Positions 1 through 7,584 of a DNA stretch of 64,000 bases are shown piece by piece. The translations under genes and the position numbers were made by a program. Source of the stretch: Burkholderiales bacterium (GTDB lineage Bacteria; Pseudomonadota; Gammaproteobacteria; Burkholderiales; JABEVD01); the NCBI GenBank assembly GCA_019753155.1, contig JAIELG010000032.1:1-64000 (forward strand), in the 5' to 3' direction. Below the pieces are notes generated by a model, which searched no databases, was not told where the DNA came from, and was given only the letters and a program-made list of their open reading frames with translations. Numbering within the stretch: the stretch's first letter is position 1; the number at the start of each line of letters is the position of its first letter.

Positions 1-52
1 GCGTAGTACGCCACAAATCCGCCCCAAAGGCGGGAACACGGGGATTTCCCCG

Positions 53-71
53 AAAAATCGGCATATTGCCG
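53..71 (-). terminator. Second intrinsic terminator-like hairpin downstream of the copper cassette
   Basis: Read on the minus strand, CGGCA-ATA-TGCCG forms a perfect 5-bp stem with a 3-nt loop followed by ATTTTT. It lies beyond the first terminator (96-117) and may act as a backup stop for the 78-aa gene transcript. Two further short perfect hairpins (stems at 19-23/29-33 and 39-43/48-52) lie beyond it. Confidence 0.5.
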
Positions 72-95
72 GGCAGTAAACCGAAAATTCGCTGA

Positions 96-117
96 AAAAT
101 TTACCCGCCGGAGCGGG
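96..117 (-). terminator. Intrinsic terminator downstream of the 78-aa membrane protein gene
   Basis: On the minus strand a CCCGC-TCCG-GCGGG stem-loop (104-117) is followed by TAAATTTTT, the usual hairpin plus U-tract. It lies 44 bp beyond the stop of the minus-strand gene at 161, so it fits as the end of that unit. Confidence 0.6.
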
Positions 118-160
118 GAAGCATGCGGCCATTTGCGAGATGTTCCCGTAAGTGGGCGGA

Positions 161-397
161 TCAGGACGGAGTGTTGCTACCCGCTCCTGCTTCCGGATTA
201 GCGGCTTGTGCCCCGAATTTTGCCAGGATCCGCGTACCCATAATGCCGACGGCAAATGCTGCAACATAGAGTGCTGCAGTCTGCCAGGGTTTGAAGTGCA
301 TGATGCCGGAGAGGTAGAACACCGTGGCGGCGAGAAGTATGACCAGGGCTGTCAGAATGATCATCGGTTTAAGCTTGAACCATGACTTGATTTGCAT
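161..397 (-). CDS. Small two-helix membrane protein, paralog of the 72-aa protein at 7175-7393
   Basis: Predicted 78 aa. The ATG at 397 is chosen because AGGAGG lies 5 nt upstream; the open frame continues to 565 but has no ribosome site there. Residues 12-31 and 40-58 are hydrophobic helices, joined by a short loop with PWQ just before the second helix; the tail is polar and Ala/Gly-rich. The second half matches the 72-aa protein at 7175-7393 (F-x-PWQ-xx-ALY, then a K-x-G end), so the two are paralogs at either end of the copper cassette. I do not recognise the family. Its promoter shares a motif with the oprC-like operon and with its paralog, so a role in envelope metal stress is inferred. 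Confidence 0.75.
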   Translation of the reverse strand: MQIKSWFKLKPMIILTALVILLAATVFYLSGIMHFKPWQTAALYVAAFAVGIMGTRILAKFGAQAANPEAGAGSNTPS

Positions 398-547
398 TGC
401 TGCCTCCTGTGAATCGTTACCGCTGGAGCGAGAACGCCATTGCGGCCGTTTGGATGGATAAAAAAACCAGACGGTGATATCGAGCCAGCCTGATCGGAGG
501 GAGAGGGTATTGGGTTCCGATCGACAAACCGCCGTCTGGCAGAACGA

Positions 548-593
548 AATATACGGGTTGTGCATTCGATGGGGGAGATGACATGATGCCGCG
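548..593 (-). promoter_or_regulatory. Candidate activator-dependent promoter of the 78-aa gene (cassette motif copy 1)
   Basis: The motif CATGATGCCGCG (582-593, plus-strand reading) lies exactly 28 bp upstream of a TATATT box (548-553, read on minus). The paralogous gene at 7393 has the same motif, the same 28-bp spacing and the same box, followed by a conserved TATATTTC-N2-TCTGCCAG stretch. The motif also lies inside a GATGAC/GTCATC inverted repeat (578-601). No good -35 hexamer is visible, which fits an activated promoter. Confidence 0.5.
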
Positions 594-619
594 CGTCATC
601 TTGCCGCACCGGCGTCGCC

Positions 620-1738
620 TTAGAATGGATCCGAGAACCTCGGATCGGTGAGAAATTTCTTGTCGGTCAAGGATTCGAGAAACGCCACCAGATCGCTCAC
701 ATCCGAGTCGCTCACCTTGAATCCCTCGATGAATGAATCCCGTAGCGGACTCGGCGGTTTGCCGCTCCCCGCCGCCATGCCCTTCACCGCGTAGTGCTTG
801 AGGATCACTTCGCGCAAAGTGGCAATCGATCCGTCGTGCATGTATGGCGCGGTAACGGCGATATTGCGCAAGGATGGCGTTCTGAATTTCCCCTCATCCA
901 TAGGGTCGTCGGTCACGGCGCGAATTCCGGGATTGTCCCTGGGATAAGCTCCTCTGCCGTCCAGGTTGTAAAGCCCTGTGTTGTGAAAACCGACCTCGGG
1001 AAAGGCCATGCGCTTGTGCTGGATGTTGTCGGTGAAATTGAATCCGCCGTGACAGTGCGAACATTCGAGTTCCTCGCCGAAAAACAAGGCTTCGCCGCGC
1101 TTGGCCGAATCCGAAATCGCATTGCGCTCTCCGCCATGCTTGTAGCGGTCGTAAGGCGAATCGAAGGAAAGCAGCGTGCGCTCGAAGCTGGCAATGGCCT
1201 GGGTGATGGTGGAGAGGTTGATTTCACCTTTTTGCTCCGGAAATGCTTTCCTGAACATTGCCGGATAGTGCGGGGCATTGCGTAGCCGCGCGAACAATTC
1301 CTGTTCTTTGCCTTCCATGCCGAGTTCCGCAGGATTGTCGCCGAACATTGGAACGAGCATTTGTTTTTCGAGTTGCTTCACATTCGGGTTGGCCCAGGTG
1401 AGCACCGGCATGTAGGCGACGTTAGCCAGCATCATGGCGCTGCGCACGCCGTTTTTGCCGTCGACGCCCGGAGATAGCGCCAGCCCGTCGGTGAAGGCTT
1501 TTTGCTGCTGGTGGCAGGATGCGCACGACTTCGTTTTATCGAGAGATATCCGCTTGTCGTAGAAGAGATGGCGCCCCAGTTCGACCTTGGCTTCGCTCAT
1601 CGGGTTCTCCGCCGGCACGACGGGATCCGGAACCCAATCGGGTTTGTCCCAATGGTATGAAGTGGAGCCTCCTGCGCCGAGCAGCATCACACATGCTCCC
1701 GCGAGCGCCGTGGCCTGCAAAAACGGCCTGATCTTCAT
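620..1738 (-). CDS. MbnH-like di-heme cytochrome c peroxidase family enzyme (metallo-mystery pair)
   Basis: Predicted 372 aa. The ATG at 1738 follows GAGGTGATC and lies 2 nt after the MbnP-like stop; upstream open frame to 2017 is a shadow of that gene. An N-terminal hydrophobic export segment (about 8-24) precedes two c-type heme sites, CASCH (C72, C75, H76) and CSHCH (C226, C229, H230), spaced as in the MauG/bacterial peroxidase superfamily. The partner immediately upstream is the four-Cys MbnP-like protein; in characterised MbnP/MbnH pairs the di-heme enzyme converts a partner tryptophan to kynurenine needed for copper binding. Acts in the periplasm. It is probably the last gene of the oprC-hmuR-like-mbnP-mbnH operon. 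A plain cytochrome c peroxidase is the alternative; the neighbour argues against it. Confidence 0.88.
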   Translation of the reverse strand: MKIRPFLQATALAGACVMLLGAGGSTSYHWDKPDWVPDPVVPAENPMSEAKVELGRHLFYDKRISLDKTKSCASCHQQQKAFTDGLALSPGVDGKNGVRSAMMLANVAYMPVLTWANPNVKQLEKQMLVPMFGDNPAELGMEGKEQELFARLRNAPHYPAMFRKAFPEQKGEINLSTITQAIASFERTLLSFDSPYDRYKHGGERNAISDSAKRGEALFFGEELECSHCHGGFNFTDNIQHKRMAFPEVGFHNTGLYNLDGRGAYPRDNPGIRAVTDDPMDEGKFRTPSLRNIAVTAPYMHDGSIATLREVILKHYAVKGMAAGSGKPPSPLRDSFIEGFKVSDSDVSDLVAFLESLTDKKFLTDPRFSDPF

Positions 1739-1740
1739 GA

Positions 1741-2658
1741 TCACCTCATCCTGAAAAAACGTTGCGGGGTTGCCGTTTGGTCGTTGAAGGGCAGGCCGAA
1801 TGCTGCCATCACAGGGGCGCAATCGGAGTCTTCCGGTCCGGACATGCAGCCCGGAGCAGTGTCCGGCGCATTCCTGTCCACATCGGCTTCCCGCAGCAGG
1901 CTCGCCACATCGGCGACGACGATGTTTTTGCCGACATCGAAATCGTCGAATGCGACGGTCACCCGGTTGGGGTTTTTGCATGCGGTGGGCGGCGTAGTGA
2001 GCGAAGGGGACGCACATGCGGTGCTACCCAGATGCACAGAGAATCCCGCAGCGCGAGGCGCTTTCCTGTTTACCGGCGCCACCGGATGGGCCTCCTGCGG
2101 CAGCCCGCTGGTTGCCATGTCTATCTTGACGAATTTGTACCCGGCCTGCCAAACCCAGAACATGCTGGTGAAATTGAGCGGGGAAGGGGCGATGGTCGGG
2201 TTGTCGTGGTTCAAATCGAACGGCACGCCCAGCATGAAACGAATGCCGCGATAATGACCTTGCGGAACGGTTCCCGTAATTTCCCGGTGCATCCCGGGAT
2301 TGCCGTTGCGGCACGGGCCGTTGCCGTCCTCGAAATCCATCAATGCAACGTCCTTGTATTGCCAGATGCCGTCCTGATCCAGCGTAACCGGAATCACCTT
2401 GCCGTTTTGGTCCAGCAGTTCGACCCCGGAAACATAAAACCGAAAATCCGATGGGGTGATCCTGGATTTCGTGAGGCCTATGCCATCGTAGCTTTTTCCG
2501 CAGGCGAAAGCCTGATCGCCTACCACGGCTTCGAATTTCAACGCGATCTGCAAGATATTTGCAGGCCGCGTTGCTTCCTGATTTTCCTGTGGGCTGCACT
2601 TGGCCGGATTGCAAGCTACTAATAATGGCAATATCGCAGCCAGGAATCGTGATTTCAT
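1741..2658 (-). CDS. MbnP-like copper-binding lipoprotein (metallo-mystery pair, four-Cys motif protein)
   Basis: Predicted 305 aa, ATG with AGGAG 5 nt upstream. A lipoprotein signal ends at LLVAC (Cys16). The body shows MbnP family marks: a Cys near the first strand (FACGKSY), the GPCRNGNPGMHRE block (about 114-126), the tryptophan-rich FWVWQAGYKF block, and paired cysteines at STAC/TACK and GCMSG/SDCAPV near the C-terminus. Proteins of this family bind copper after oxidation of a tryptophan by the di-heme partner, whose gene starts 2 nt downstream. The neighbouring OprC-like receptor makes periplasmic copper capture the likely role. Lipidation is predicted from the lipobox only. Confidence 0.88.
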   Translation of the reverse strand: MKSRFLAAILPLLVACNPAKCSPQENQEATRPANILQIALKFEAVVGDQAFACGKSYDGIGLTKSRITPSDFRFYVSGVELLDQNGKVIPVTLDQDGIWQYKDVALMDFEDGNGPCRNGNPGMHREITGTVPQGHYRGIRFMLGVPFDLNHDNPTIAPSPLNFTSMFWVWQAGYKFVKIDMATSGLPQEAHPVAPVNRKAPRAAGFSVHLGSTACASPSLTTPPTACKNPNRVTVAFDDFDVGKNIVVADVASLLREADVDRNAPDTAPGCMSGPEDSDCAPVMAAFGLPFNDQTATPQRFFRMR

Positions 2659-2697
2659 GAAGGCTCCTGCGTGTAATTTTTCATGGGGATGGCGGCT

Positions 2698-4779
2698 CTA
2701 GAACGAACCGGACAAGGTCAACTTGTAATTTCTGCCCATTTCGTAGGTGTTGGCGGTAAGCGCGTTGCCGGACTGGTAGACCATATAGCGTTTATCGAAC
2801 AGATTGCCGATGCCGAAATCGATCCTGAATATCCGGCCGCGTGGTTCCCATGACATATACAAGTCATGCACCGTGTAGCCGCTGCGGCGGCGCAAAAGCG
2901 TCGAGTCGTAATCCTGTGCGGCCACTGCGGTAACGCCCCACAACACCGACATGTCCGCTGCGGGAATCGCATAATGGAGCTGGGCGGCGAGCTTGTCGGG
3001 AGGCGCGAACAGGCTGTTCCCGGTAGTATCATCTTTCACGCGCAGACGGCTGTAATTTGCATTAATTTTCCACACATTCAGGGTGTAGCCGCCTTCCAGT
3101 TCGACACCGTTGCGGGTAGCGCTACTGACGTTTTGCGCCTGAAAAATTGTCCCGGTAGGTCCAAGAAGGATTCTGCCGAATCCGGTCCGGTTAAAGGTAC
3201 CGACGACCACTCCGGTATTGATCATATCCTTGGCCTTGGACTGGAACAATGTCGCGCGTACTTTCAGATTATCCTCGGCGGAAAACAGCTGACCCTTGGC
3301 AAAATTGGCGCCGATTTCCAGTGTCGTGTCGGTTTCCGGCTTCAGATTCGGATTGGGGGAAAAATTGAAGAAATTGGTTGTCGCCGCAACGCCTGCCACC
3401 AAGCTATTGGTATACATCTCGGTAACGGTAGGTGCCCGATACGCCTGACCATAACTGCCAAACAGGCTTAACTGATCCGTTGTCTGCCAAACCATTGCAA
3501 GCTTCGGCGACACGTGGCTGAAGCTTGCCGCAGGTGACGCGACATAAGTAGCCGAAGCGGTAAATTGGTCATATCTGGCGCTGGGCGTTATACGTAAAGC
3601 ACCAACAGCGATTTCGTCCTGAAGAAAAGCCCCGGAAACTTTGGCCTTGCCATCGGGGATAATCGTATTAGGGATGCTGCCTGTAATTGAATTCAACTTA
3701 TCCTGATAGGTATCCAGACCGTAAGTCATGCGATGCATCCCCAGGCCGTCGCTTGTGATGCGCGTGGTGTTTTGTATGCTCGCCCCGGTAGTCTCGATTC
3801 TGTTGCTTGTATTCACAAGGGTTGCGGCGAGCGCGATGTTTGGATCGTTTTTGTTTCTCAATGCACTTCGGTAAATCCTTGCATCCAGTTCCTTTTCGCC
3901 ATTCTCATCTACAGTTGAGACCTTCAGCACAGTTTCGTCCTGGTTGATATGGTTAAGCTGGGTTTGTCCGGCAGTCACGATCTGGGGGTTGTTGGGTTGC
4001 AAACTCTGCTTCTGATAGTTTTGCTGCGAAAGCTCGAAGCGCAGCTGGTCGCTGGCCTGTAAGCCCAGTTTCACGAGCGCACTGTTTCCATGGCCGGAAT
4101 TAAGCTGCAACGTGGTTCCGCCTGCCTGGCGTATGTCGTTAAAATCCTGAACGCCTACTGCCAGCAGCGCGTCAATCCGCCCGCTTTCCCCATATATGCG
4201 GGCGTTGTAATGATGGGAAGTGTCTCCGCTCGAATATCCTGCCTTGACATCTGCCCCCATGTTTTGTCCGGCTTTCAACAAATCCTTTGCATTAAGTGTG
4301 GTGAAGACCATGGCGCCGCCGTTGCCGCCCGAGCCGTAGAGCGAGGACGAGGGGCCGCGCACCACTTCGGCGCGACCCAGAAAATAAGGATCGAGAAACA
4401 GAGGCGAAGTCAGCCCGAAATTGGCATTGCGCCGCGCACCATCGACCAGCAATGTAATCGAAGGCCCCTGATAACCCCGGATGGTCGGGATTTGTCCATT
4501 CGTGCGCGGCCCGCCACCGAAATCCACGTTCGGCAATTTCTTCATTACATCGGCTACTGTACCGGCCTGCTGCTCCTCGAAATCATGTTTCGTCGCCACG
4601 CTCACCGATGCCGGAATCTTGCTCAAGCGTGCTTCGGTACGGGTGGCGGAGATTACGATCGGATCCAGCGTTGGCATACCCCCATCTTCATCGTTTTCAT
4701 CCGCCGCCCAGATTTCTTGTTGATGCGCCATCAAGGCAAGTGCTAGCATCACTGCCAAAATTTTCAGTTTGGTTTGCAT
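2698..4779 (-). CDS. TonB-dependent receptor, hemoglobin/heme (HmuR) type
   Basis: Predicted 693 aa, ATG with GAGGAA 3-4 nt upstream. A signal peptide (about 1-25, ending at IWAAD) is followed by the TonB-box-like DPIVISATRT, a plug domain (about 55-165) with the VVRGPSSSLYGSGG motif, and a 22-strand-type barrel ending in the aromatic residue of LSGSF. The barrel has YRAP and NPNL motifs, typical of heme receptors. It lies between the OprC-like copper receptor (61 nt upstream) and the mbnP-like gene (39 nt downstream), all in one direction, so it is probably in the same operon. Ligand unproven: heme is suggested by the motifs, copper or a copper chelate by the neighbours. Confidence 0.85.
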   Translation of the reverse strand: MQTKLKILAVMLALALMAHQQEIWAADENDEDGGMPTLDPIVISATRTEARLSKIPASVSVATKHDFEEQQAGTVADVMKKLPNVDFGGGPRTNGQIPTIRGYQGPSITLLVDGARRNANFGLTSPLFLDPYFLGRAEVVRGPSSSLYGSGGNGGAMVFTTLNAKDLLKAGQNMGADVKAGYSSGDTSHHYNARIYGESGRIDALLAVGVQDFNDIRQAGGTTLQLNSGHGNSALVKLGLQASDQLRFELSQQNYQKQSLQPNNPQIVTAGQTQLNHINQDETVLKVSTVDENGEKELDARIYRSALRNKNDPNIALAATLVNTSNRIETTGASIQNTTRITSDGLGMHRMTYGLDTYQDKLNSITGSIPNTIIPDGKAKVSGAFLQDEIAVGALRITPSARYDQFTASATYVASPAASFSHVSPKLAMVWQTTDQLSLFGSYGQAYRAPTVTEMYTNSLVAGVAATTNFFNFSPNPNLKPETDTTLEIGANFAKGQLFSAEDNLKVRATLFQSKAKDMINTGVVVGTFNRTGFGRILLGPTGTIFQAQNVSSATRNGVELEGGYTLNVWKINANYSRLRVKDDTTGNSLFAPPDKLAAQLHYAIPAADMSVLWGVTAVAAQDYDSTLLRRRSGYTVHDLYMSWEPRGRIFRIDFGIGNLFDKRYMVYQSGNALTANTYEMGRNYKLTLSGSF

Positions 4780-4840
4780 ATTTCCTCATTATCGTGGTGA
4801 TTGTCCGGTTGCTTCAGAGCGGCCGGGCGCGTGGTCGTGG

Positions 4841-7063
4841 TCAGAATTTCACCGTCATGCCGACGTTGACCGAGCGCCCCATTCCGGGAACAGCCGTGCC
4901 GTAGGCCACGGGCTTTTGCCCGAGATAACTGCCGCCGAGCGGATCGAAGTAGAATTTGTCGAACAGGTTCTCCACCCCCACGTCGAAGCGGAACTGTTTC
5001 CAGTCGTAGCTCGAGCGCAGGTTGACGAGGCCGTATCCGCCGGTCCTGAGTTCGTTGCGGACAGCCTGAACATTGGTTTTGGCGGCAACCAGCAGCGCTT
5101 CGAGCGTGTTGCTCCAGTTGCCGCTGTGCTGCTCCAGCGCCAGCCGGGTATTGAGCGGCATGATATGGTAGAGATTGTCTCCGGTGCTCAGGTTTTTGCC
5201 GTTGACGTAGCTCAGCACCCCCCTGAAGCTGAGACTGCCGTAATCTGCACTGTGCGCAAGCGGCATGCGTATGGATGCATCCGCGCCGTACAATCGCGCA
5301 CTCTGGTTGACGAATTGCAGATAAACGAAGCCGTTCGGGTTGGGGTTCGCTGCGGCGCAGGCGACTCCTGCGCTGCCGCATCGCGCCGCATCGATGTAAT
5401 TCTGCACATGGGTGTAATAGGGGGTCACCTTCGCCTCGAAGCCATTTCCGTCATGCCAGCTCGCAGAGCCGGAGATAGTGCGCGCCACTTCCGGTTTCAG
5501 GTTGATATTGCCGACATAACCGTTGCCGTCGCCGAACCAGTTGTTCATCGACATGCCCATGGTGCTGCTCGACCATGCGTAGCGTTCGTACAGGTTTGGC
5601 GAACGGGTTTTCTGCGCGAAACCGAATTCGAAGGTTCTTTCTTCGTCCGGGTTGAAGCGCGTGAGCGCCGTCAAGTCGATGTTGTTGTCGGTATGCCGGC
5701 GGTTCGTCGCATTGAATGCAGTCGAGTCGGCCAGGTAATTCGTCGTCATGCCCATCATGCCGGCCGTCACGTTGCCGGCGTTGTAGCCTTGTACCTGACC
5801 CGCATTCATGGTGACGTTGTCGCTGCGCAACCCCAGTTGAGAAACCCAGTGCGGGTTCCAGCGTGCATCCCATTCGGCGAAGAAACCCAGCCGGTCGCGT
5901 TGTCCGTCGTTGATATTCCAGAAGGTGTTGGGCGACATCATGCCGTTTGCAGCTGTAGAGGTCGGATTCCACCAATCGTTCAATCGATAGCGCTGATATT
6001 CCGCGCCGAGGCTCAAGGTATCACGGGCGGAAAGCATGGTGTCTCCCTTGAGCAGGAAGCCGGTGTTCTTGCCGTCGGTATTCATCGGCATGCCGGCGAG
6101 ACTTGTCTGCTTCGCCTCAAGAAAATTCATGTAGTGTTGGGTGTGTTCATTGTAAAGGCGGGCCTGCAAGCTCCCCCAGTCGAATTGGCCCTGATAGCCC
6201 AGATTGATCTGACGGCTGTCGTTTCTCAGCATGTCCATGTACTGATTGGGAAAGCCCTGATAGGGAATGTTTTGCAGGCCAAGCCCCAGCTCGATCAAAT
6301 GGTTTTCATGGCGCATGGCAAAATCCAGCGCATGATTGACTGATTTGTATTGCGAGGATGCGACTTCGTTTCCTGCCACGAAAACATTGCCAAGCGTGCC
6401 GGTCGATACGCCGGCGGGCTTGAAGTCGGCCCCCGCAGTATAATTTTTTGCGCTGACCGTGGACCCGGTGTAGCGCATCGACACATTTTCTCCGGCGGCG
6501 GTCGCGGTTAAATTGATGCCCTGGGCCTTGTCGTTGCTGCGGTAGAAAACGCCGACCCGGCCTTCGAGCAATGTATCCATGCCTTTTCCGGCGAATTTCG
6601 GACGGACCGAATCCACCTGTATCGTGCCGCCCAGGCTGTCACCGCCTGCGCTGACCGGGCTGATTCCGGCAAAGATCTCGATGCTCCCCACGTTGGCTGG
6701 ATCGATGTAGGAAAGCGGAGAATTCATGTGGTTGGCGCAGGCTGAAATCAGGTTCATGCCGTTCACCTTCACGTTCACTCTGTCGTCCGCCATGCCGTGT
6801 ATCGCAGGCAGGCTGGATACGCCGCCCGCACCGTACAGGCTGATGCCGGGCAGTTCGTTGAGCAGTTTTGCGGTGTCGCTGGTTCGGGTGCGCATGCCGA
6901 CCAGCGTGTCGTCATTGATCCTGACCGTGGACTGCAGCCTTTCCGCCTGGATCAGGATGACCGGGAGCGTATCGGGATCGGCGGCATGGGCGCAGGGCGC
7001 GAAAGCCAGTGCCGCCAGCAGCGGCCTCATTGTGAATTGCATGGGTTTGTCTTGGGCCTGCAT
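4841..7063 (-). CDS. oprC: TonB-dependent copper receptor, OprC/NosA type
   Basis: Predicted 740 aa. The ATG at 7063 has AAAGGAGA 4-5 nt upstream; the longer open frame to 7162 lacks such a site. A signal peptide ends at CAHAAD (about 28). The plug carries HGMADDRVNVKVNGM followed by Cys109-A-N-H-Met113, and the barrel carries His310-Tyr-Met312. These reproduce the CxxxM and HxM elements that form the copper site of Pseudomonas OprC, at similar spacing. The barrel ends in Phe (MTVKF). Outer-membrane copper uptake is the well-supported call. First gene of the cassette operon; its upstream region carries the shared promoter motif. Confidence 0.92.
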   Translation of the reverse strand: MQAQDKPMQFTMRPLLAALAFAPCAHAADPDTLPVILIQAERLQSTVRINDDTLVGMRTRTSDTAKLLNELPGISLYGAGGVSSLPAIHGMADDRVNVKVNGMNLISACANHMNSPLSYIDPANVGSIEIFAGISPVSAGGDSLGGTIQVDSVRPKFAGKGMDTLLEGRVGVFYRSNDKAQGINLTATAAGENVSMRYTGSTVSAKNYTAGADFKPAGVSTGTLGNVFVAGNEVASSQYKSVNHALDFAMRHENHLIELGLGLQNIPYQGFPNQYMDMLRNDSRQINLGYQGQFDWGSLQARLYNEHTQHYMNFLEAKQTSLAGMPMNTDGKNTGFLLKGDTMLSARDTLSLGAEYQRYRLNDWWNPTSTAANGMMSPNTFWNINDGQRDRLGFFAEWDARWNPHWVSQLGLRSDNVTMNAGQVQGYNAGNVTAGMMGMTTNYLADSTAFNATNRRHTDNNIDLTALTRFNPDEERTFEFGFAQKTRSPNLYERYAWSSSTMGMSMNNWFGDGNGYVGNINLKPEVARTISGSASWHDGNGFEAKVTPYYTHVQNYIDAARCGSAGVACAAANPNPNGFVYLQFVNQSARLYGADASIRMPLAHSADYGSLSFRGVLSYVNGKNLSTGDNLYHIMPLNTRLALEQHSGNWSNTLEALLVAAKTNVQAVRNELRTGGYGLVNLRSSYDWKQFRFDVGVENLFDKFYFDPLGGSYLGQKPVAYGTAVPGMGRSVNVGMTVKF

Positions 7064-7097
7064 GTCTCTCCTTTTTGTAGCGAAATCGGGCACGGGA

Positions 7098-7143
7098 ATG
7101 GTAAGGAAAGGATGCGTGACAGGGAATGTGACATGGTGCCGCG
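7098..7143 (-). promoter_or_regulatory. Candidate promoter of the oprC-like operon (cassette motif copy 2)
   Basis: CATGGTGCCGCG (7132-7143, plus reading) differs by one base from copies 1 and 3. At the same 28-bp distance the minus strand has TACCAT (7098-7103), a fair -10 box. Next to the motif is a perfect inverted repeat GCGCGACA-ATC-TGTCGCGC (7141-7159). The motif is 68 bp upstream of the start codon. Shared geometry with the two small-protein promoters supports one regulator, not identified in the window. Confidence 0.45.
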
Positions 7144-7174
7144 CGACAATCTGTCGCGCCATAGAGGCAAAGGC

Positions 7175-7393
7175 TCAGCAGCGAGCCCTGTTCTTGTCTT
7201 CACCGATTTTGCCGAATATTTTCGTCACTGCAAGCACGCTGAAACCGATGGCAAGCGCATAAAGCGCAACGAGCTGCCAGGGTGCGAACGGAGTTTCGGA
7301 AAGAAAGGCCGCTTCGCTTGCGATGAGCGCGCCGACCGACACGCCAGCCTGAGTGAGCATGGGCTGGCGCCAGGACAATTCAGCATTCTGCAT
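7175..7393 (-). CDS. Small membrane protein, paralog of the 78-aa protein at 161-397
   Basis: Predicted 72 aa; the ATG at 7393 has AGGAGG 5 nt upstream. Two hydrophobic segments (about 15-30 and 39-58) with PWQLVALY at the start of the second, matching the paralog's PWQTAALY, and a basic tail with a Lys/Arg/Cys end. It is read before the oprC-like operon in the same direction but has its own promoter at 7486-7531, which shares motif and spacing with the paralog's. Family not recognised. Being duplicated at both ends of the cassette and co-regulated suggests a structural or sensory role in the copper response; this is inference. Confidence 0.72.
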   Translation of the reverse strand: MQNAELSWRQPMLTQAGVSVGALIASEAAFLSETPFAPWQLVALYALAIGFSVLAVTKIFGKIGEDKNRARC

Positions 7394-7485
7394 GACCGCC
7401 TCCTGTGGTCACCCTGCCGGGCATTGAAATCCGGATGAAAATGCCGGGCGGAAGTCGGGAGAGAGGGGGCCGCCTGGCAGAGTGA

Positions 7486-7531
7486 AATATAATGCGCTGC
7501 CGACCGCTTGGGAATGCGGCATGATGCCGCG
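7486..7531 (-). promoter_or_regulatory. Candidate promoter of the 72-aa gene (cassette motif copy 3)
   Basis: CATGATGCCGCG (7520-7531) lies 28 bp upstream of a TATATT box (7486-7491, read on minus), the geometry seen at 548-593. The motif is part of a near-perfect palindrome GCGGCAT-G-ATGCCGC (7516-7530). The conserved stretch TATATTTC-N2-TCTGCCAG follows, as in copy 1. Confidence 0.5.
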
Positions 7532-7584
7532 GCATGAAGTGTGGAAATGAATTCAGTGCTTGCGCTGCGGAAACATCGGCGGGG

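Noticed and set aside
620-2017. Long frame starting at 2017 for the di-heme enzyme
   Set aside because: Residues before the ATG at 1738 are a shadow of the mbnP-like gene; the RBS and signal peptide support 1738.
4769-6343. 524-aa plus-strand frame opposite the oprC-like gene
   Set aside because: Antisense shadow; no domain, and the other strand has full OprC motifs.
7475-7512. Sigma54 promoter suggested by TGGCAG before the 72-aa gene
   Set aside because: No GC element at the required -12 spacing, and the motif is in the wrong orientation for the gene.
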